DNA of 64,000 nt, taken from assembly GCF_001552135.1 (NCBI RefSeq), contig NZ_BCQP01000027.1:62001-126000 (forward strand). Reading direction: 5' to 3'. The notes under the pieces were generated by a model. It had not been told where the DNA came from and ran no database searches. It saw nothing but the letters and a program-made list of their open reading frames with translations. Source of the DNA: Actinomadura chibensis NBRC 106107. Its GTDB lineage: Bacteria > Actinomycetota > Actinomycetes > Streptosporangiales > Streptosporangiaceae. Of the stretch, positions 60,725 to 64,000 are shown in pieces; the stretch's first letter is position 1; the number at the start of each line of letters is the position of its first letter. Position numbers and translations under genes: made by a program.

Positions 60725-61408
60725 GTGGATCTGCGCGTGCTCGTCGCCGACGACCAGGCACTCGTCCGGGGCAGCTTCCGCGTCCTCCTCGACACCGCGC
60801 CCGGGCTGCGCACCGTCGGCGAGGCCGGGACCGGGGCCGAGGCCGTCCGGCTCGCCGAACGCGAACGGCCCGACGTCGTCCTCATGGACGTCCGCATGCC
60901 CGAGATGGACGGCATCGAGGCGACCCGGCGCATCTGCTCCGACGTGCCCGGCGTCCGTGTCCTGATCCTCACCACCTTCGACCTGGACGCCTACGTCTAC
61001 TCCGCGCTCCGCGCCGGGGCCAGCGGCTTCCTCCTCAAGGACACCCCGCCCGCCGACCTCCTCTCCGCCGTCCGCGTCGTCGCCTCCGGCGAGTCGCTGC
61101 TCGCGCCGTCGGTGACCCGGCGGCTGATCGCCGAGTTCGTGCGACGTCCCGGCCCGTCGCCGGACGCGCCGCCCGCCCTCGACGCCCTGACGGACCGCGA
61201 ACGCGAAGTCCTCACGCTCATCGCGCGCGGCCTGTCCAACAGCGAACTCGCCGCACATCTGCACTTGAGCCCGGCGACCGTGAAGACGCACATCGGCCAC
61301 CTCCTGTCCAAACTCCAGGCCCGCGACCGCGCCCAACTGGTGATAGCCGCCTACGAATCCCGCCTGATCCACCCCCAGTGCCCCCCTGATCCAACTTCCA
61401 AGCGCTAA
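60725..61408 (+). CDS. NarL-family response regulator
   Basis: A 227-residue protein. The receiver domain has VLVADDQ, phosphorylation site D55 in VVLMDVRMPEMDG, and Lys in FLLKDTPP. A LuxR-type helix-turn-helix follows (LTDREREVLTLIARGLSNSEL, LHLSPATVKTHIGHLLSKL). AGGGAG precedes the GTG at 60725. Partner of the histidine kinase just upstream. The C-terminus carries a short extra tail (SRLIHPQCPPDPTSKR). Confidence 0.91.
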   Translation: MDLRVLVADDQALVRGSFRVLLDTAPGLRTVGEAGTGAEAVRLAERERPDVVLMDVRMPEMDGIEATRRICSDVPGVRVLILTTFDLDAYVYSALRAGASGFLLKDTPPADLLSAVRVVASGESLLAPSVTRRLIAEFVRRPGPSPDAPPALDALTDREREVLTLIARGLSNSELAAHLHLSPATVKTHIGHLLSKLQARDRAQLVIAAYESRLIHPQCPPDPTSKR

Positions 61409-61446
61409 CCACCCCCTGCGCGGCGAAAGAGCAACAGGCCCACGCC

Positions 61447-61564
61447 CCACGAACGACCAACCAGCCCCGCCCCCGACGAGCAGCCGGGCCGCCCACGATG
61501 AGCGATCGGGGCCGCCCCACGAACGAGCGGCCGGGTCTCCTCCAAGGATGAGCAGCGGGTCCGC
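61447..61564. repeat. Degenerate tandem repeat, ~5 units of 21-27 bp
   Basis: The motif CACGAACGAGCGGCCGGG and its variants recurs about five times just after the response regulator gene (for example at 61447, 61473, 61494 and 61517). No gene is seen here; 61565-61639 contains nothing I recognise. Confidence 0.6.
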
Positions 61565-61639
61565 TTCATAAGGGGCGCTGGTGAAGGCGCGGCCTCCGGG
61601 AAAGGTTGGGTGAGAACCTGACCTCATGAGGAGACAGCG

Positions 61640-62065
61640 AGGCCCGGACCCTTAGGGGGACGGCGGCCCATTAGGGACAGCCTGAGCTGGACCAAGATTG
61701 GGGACGAGCCTCCAAACCATGAGTGAGGACGGCGGGCCAAGGAAGCGAGCGCAGGCCGCGAAGGCTCGGCGGCCCCCTGGAGAACGACGGCCCGCAGGGA
61801 ACGGCGGGTGCTGGGGAACAGCGGCTCCTGAAGAAACAATGGCCACTGGAAGGACGGCGGGCACTGGGAAGGGTGGGCCCTGGAGGAACGATGGGGCGCT
61901 GAGAGGACGGCGGCTCCTTAGGGATCGGCGGGCGCTGGGGGAACGGCGGGGCGTTGAAGGTACGTGGCCACTGAGAGGACGACGGCCTCTGGAAGGGCGA
62001 CGGCCTCTGGAAGGGCGGCCGGACCGCGAACCATGAAAGGACGGCCGGAGCGCGATCCATAAAAG
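61640..62065. repeat. Degenerate tandem repeat array, ~18-bp unit
   Basis: About twenty diverged units close to GAGGACGGCGGCCACTGG, mostly 17-19 bp and longer near the right end, run through this region. The minus-strand translation is a Pro-rich pseudo-peptide (FQRPSPFQRPSSSQWP) produced by the repeat, not a gene. Related units (TGAAGGACGGTTGAA and similar) continue at 62230-62340 and end in the last codons of the LLM oxidoreductase gene. Confidence 0.75.
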
Positions 62066-62325
62066 GGCAGCGAAGGGATCGACCCTGACAAGGATCGGCC
62101 TCTCGGCACTATGAACGGATATCCGTCGGCCGACGGGTCGGTGATTATCTCGTTGCTGGTTGTTCCCTCAGTACCCTTCTGAAAGGCCTTGTCAATGAAT
62201 ATCGGCTCGGGTCACGGAAAAAGGATGGCGGGATCATGAAGGAAGGGCGGCTCCCGCAGAGTTCTGAGATTGAAGGACGGTTGAATTGAAGGACGGGTGA
62301 CTGGTAAAGGGTTGTGGGATTCGGT
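62066..62325. other. AT-richer intergenic segment with scattered repeat units
   Basis: The part at 62110-62230 is clearly lower in GC than the rest of the window and contains the palindrome CGGATATCCG (62118-62127). I see no gene in it. From about 62236 on, units of the GGACGG repeat reappear. Confidence 0.5.
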
Positions 62326-63231
62326 CTATGAAAGGACGGCGGGGGCGAGGCGCTCGAATTGGTCGGCGGACGAGGCCAGGTCGGGTGCGAAGACGCTGAG
62401 GCACACGTGGTCGGCCCCGGCGTCCAAATGGTCCTGGATTCGCTTGGCGATCGCGGACTCGTCGCCCCAGCCGTAGCAGGCGTCGACGACCTCGTCCGAG
62501 CCGCCACCCGCCAGCGCCTCATCCGAATAGCCGAGGCCCTTGAGCGCGCGAGTGTACGGCGAGCCCGGCATTTCGAGCATCCGCGTCTGCCGCGCCGCCC
62601 CGCGCGCCTTTTCCGGATCCGTCTCGAGAATCGCCCCCTGGAGAACGATCAGCAGTTTGTCATCACCGAGCCTTTCCCGCGCCTGCCTGGTGTGCTCGAC
62701 CGGCATGGCGGCGGGCAGCGCGCCGTCCGCGCGGTCTCTGGCAAGGCCCTGCATCTTCGGCCCGAGCGCCGCCAGGAGCCTCGGGAACGGAGTTTCCGGA
62801 ACGGGCGCGGCGTCGACCGAAGCGTCCATTCCGTCGAGGTATTCACGCATTCGGTTGAGCGGGCTCGTCCATTCCTGCCCGCTCTGCTCGACCAGCGCCC
62901 CCATGCTGACGCCGATTCCCAGCGCGAGCCGTCCCGGATAGGCGTCGGCCAGCACGGAGGCGGCGCCCTGCATGGCGGCGGGATGCCGCGCCCACAGATT
63001 CGCGATGGACGATCCGAGTACGACGCGGTCGGTCGCCGCCAGCATCACGCTCAGCTGGGTGAACACCTCACGCCCCCCGATCGCCTCGTTCACCCAGATC
63101 GACCCGTAACCGGCGTCCTCCACCCGGCGGGCGGCGTGCCGCCACTCCGCCGCCGGCGCGATCGGTGTGGTGAGCGCTGCGCCGACCCTGCCCAGCCTGC
63201 GCCGCATCTCGTCAACCGCCGTGACCGCCAT
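62326..63231 (-). CDS. LLM-class flavin/F420-dependent oxidoreductase
   Basis: A 301-residue TIM-barrel oxidoreductase of the luciferase-like monooxygenase class (GYGSIWVNEAIGGREVFTQL, LGSSIANLWARHPAAMQ, LALGIGVSMGALVE, DHLDAGADHVCLSVF). In actinomycetes this subgroup commonly uses F420. The ATG at 63231 has a perfect AGGAGG 5 nt upstream. It is divergent from the TetR regulator at 63315, the probable repressor. Its last codons (Ala-Pro-Ala-Val-Leu-Ser-stop) contain a copy of the repeat unit found downstream. Confidence 0.88.
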   Translation of the reverse strand: MAVTAVDEMRRRLGRVGAALTTPIAPAAEWRHAARRVEDAGYGSIWVNEAIGGREVFTQLSVMLAATDRVVLGSSIANLWARHPAAMQGAASVLADAYPGRLALGIGVSMGALVEQSGQEWTSPLNRMREYLDGMDASVDAAPVPETPFPRLLAALGPKMQGLARDRADGALPAAMPVEHTRQARERLGDDKLLIVLQGAILETDPEKARGAARQTRMLEMPGSPYTRALKGLGYSDEALAGGGSDEVVDACYGWGDESAIAKRIQDHLDAGADHVCLSVFAPDLASSADQFERLAPAVLS

Positions 63232-63264
63232 CGGTCCTCCTATACTCGGAACGAACAACCCGCT

Positions 63265-63275
63265 TAGCGACGCTA
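63265..63275. promoter_or_regulatory. TetR operator candidate in the divergent LLM/tetR region
   Basis: TAGCG-A-CGCTA is a palindrome around one base in the middle of the 83-bp divergent region. A direct repeat CGGAACGA flanks it on both sides (63247 and 63277). The TetR protein encoded at 63315 would be the expected binder. Confidence 0.5.
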
Positions 63276-63314
63276 CCGGAACGATCGCCCCGTTTGTCAA
63301 CCCGAGGAGGCCCG

Positions 63315-64000
63315 ATGAGCGGACAGCCGCGGCGTGCCGACGCGCGCCGCAACCGCGAGCGGATCCTCCAGGCCGCGTTCGAGGCGTTCGCCGCCGACGG
63401 ACGCCTCGTCCCGCTGGACGACATAGCCCGCCGCGCCGGAGTCGGCGCCGGCACGGTCTACCGCAACTTCCCGACCAAGGAAGCCCTCTTCCACGCCGTC
63501 ATCACCGAGCGCATCGCCCAGATGGTGGACGAGGCCCAAGCCCTGGCCGACGCGGACGACCCCGCGGACGCCTTCCACGGCTTCCTACAGTGGGCCGTCG
63601 AGCGCGCGATGTTCAACCACGCCCTCTGCGACGCCCTCGCGGCCGACATCGGCACCTTCAACGTGGACGGCCTGGACCAGAAGTTCACCGAGGCCCTGGA
63701 CGTCCTGCTGCGCCGCGCCCAGGAAGCCGGAGCAGTACGCACCGACGTCAACGTCCGCGATGTGCGAACCCTCATGGTCGGCACCATGCTCATGGAGCGC
63801 CTGCGCCGCCAGGACGCTCCGCCCGGCCGCATGACCTCCCTGGCCTTCGATGCCCTGCGGCCCGTAACGAAACAAAACGAAACCATGGCAACACCTCGTA
63901 ACGAAACCAGCTGCGAGATCTGTCAGACCCCCATCACCCGCGCCTCCACCGGCCGCCCGCCCCGCTACTGCAGCCCCTCCTGCCGCCAGAAGGCCCACCG
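63315..64000 (+). CDS. TetR-family regulator with C-terminal zinc finger (3' partial)
   Basis: The frame is open from ATG 63315 (GAGGAGG upstream) to the window end: 228 residues without a stop. Residues 1-65 are a TetR helix-turn-helix (RERILQAAFEAFAADGRLVP, LDDIARRAGVGAGTVYRNFP). The ligand domain runs to about 190. After a linker (KQNETMATPRNETS) comes a zinc finger, CEIC then RYCSPSCRQKAHR. TetR proteins normally end after the helical domain; the added finger may give a second nucleic-acid or protein contact. It probably controls the divergent LLM oxidoreductase. Confidence 0.86.
   Translation, partial: MSGQPRRADARRNRERILQAAFEAFAADGRLVPLDDIARRAGVGAGTVYRNFPTKEALFHAVITERIAQMVDEAQALADADDPADAFHGFLQWAVERAMFNHALCDALAADIGTFNVDGLDQKFTEALDVLLRRAQEAGAVRTDVNVRDVRTLMVGTMLMERLRRQDAPPGRMTSLAFDALRPVTKQNETMATPRNETSCEICQTPITRASTGRPPRYCSPSCRQKAH

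Noticed and set aside
61671..62060. Proline-rich protein gene on the minus strand
   Set aside because: The frame is the translation of an 18-bp degenerate repeat; no ribosome site, no domain, and all frames are open for the same reason.

Overview
The window is GC-rich throughout (GC at nearly every third codon position) and carries many GTG and leaderless starts, ANTAR/PAS/SpoIIE signalling, deazaflavin- and LLM-type oxidoreductases, DUF5753 and DUF4360 families and a KstR2 steroid regulon. This points to a soil actinomycete, most likely of the Streptosporangiales/Thermomonosporaceae type (for example Actinomadura); the genus is inference. I see no tRNA, rRNA, insertion sequence, phage gene or CRISPR array.

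Layout. 1-8 kb: a partial gene, an ANTAR-PAS-PAS-PP2C phosphatase, a secreted CHAP hydrolase behind a c-di-AMP (ydaO-type) riboswitch, and two overlapping cell-surface glycosyltransferase genes (GT2-TagF fusion and GT4). 8-11.8 kb: first arm of the steroid ring C/D regulon (fadE30-ipdF-kstR2-fadA6). 11.8-19.7 kb: glycerol use, with glpF-glpK-glpD on the minus strand diverging from an IclR/GylR-type regulator, a second glpK and an acyl-CoA dehydrogenase; paired palindromes lie between them. 19.8-24.1 kb: HxlR regulator with imine-reductase-like enzyme, MmyB-like regulator with aldo/keto reductase and MDR oxidoreductase. 24.1-29.3 kb: second arm of the steroid regulon (ipdC-ipdB-ipdA-echA20 diverging from two SDR genes) around a KstR2-like operator. 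29.4-31.6 kb: cytochrome-b-like membrane protein plus a NuoF-like/ferredoxin fusion.

31.6-44.3 kb: a second HxlR/imine-reductase-like pair, a DUF4360 secreted protein, a Ser/Thr kinase fused to an extracellular transglycosylase-like domain, HrpA helicase, prolyl aminopeptidase, a zinc-finger coiled-coil protein, small zinc-ribbon and membrane proteins, a hotdog protein and a duplicated ~112-bp element. 44.5-50.1 kb: an ABC ATPase, then the most interesting locus: a tightly coupled four-gene minus-strand operon whose products include a RecB-family nuclease with a Cas4/AddB/Dna2-type Fe-S cysteine set and a Dna2/Upf1-like SF1B helicase, in effect a 'split Dna2' with two uncharacterised partners. 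50.2-55.4 kb: assorted enzymes (methyltransferase, VOC, HIBADH-like, a phosphotransferase-fold protein lacking its catalytic motif, DDN-type oxidoreductase, PaaI thioesterase, XRE-DUF5753). 55.9-61.4 kb: HPF-like protein, ABC-2 exporter operon with an odd acidic tail on the ATPase, and a DesK/NarL two-component pair. 61.4-64 kb: degenerate tandem repeats, an LLM oxidoreductase and a divergent TetR regulator with a C-terminal zinc finger running off the end.

Two tandem-repeat arrays (56.3 and 61.6 kb) abut stop codons and seem to contain the last codons of the adjoining gene, suggesting they were seeded from gene ends.
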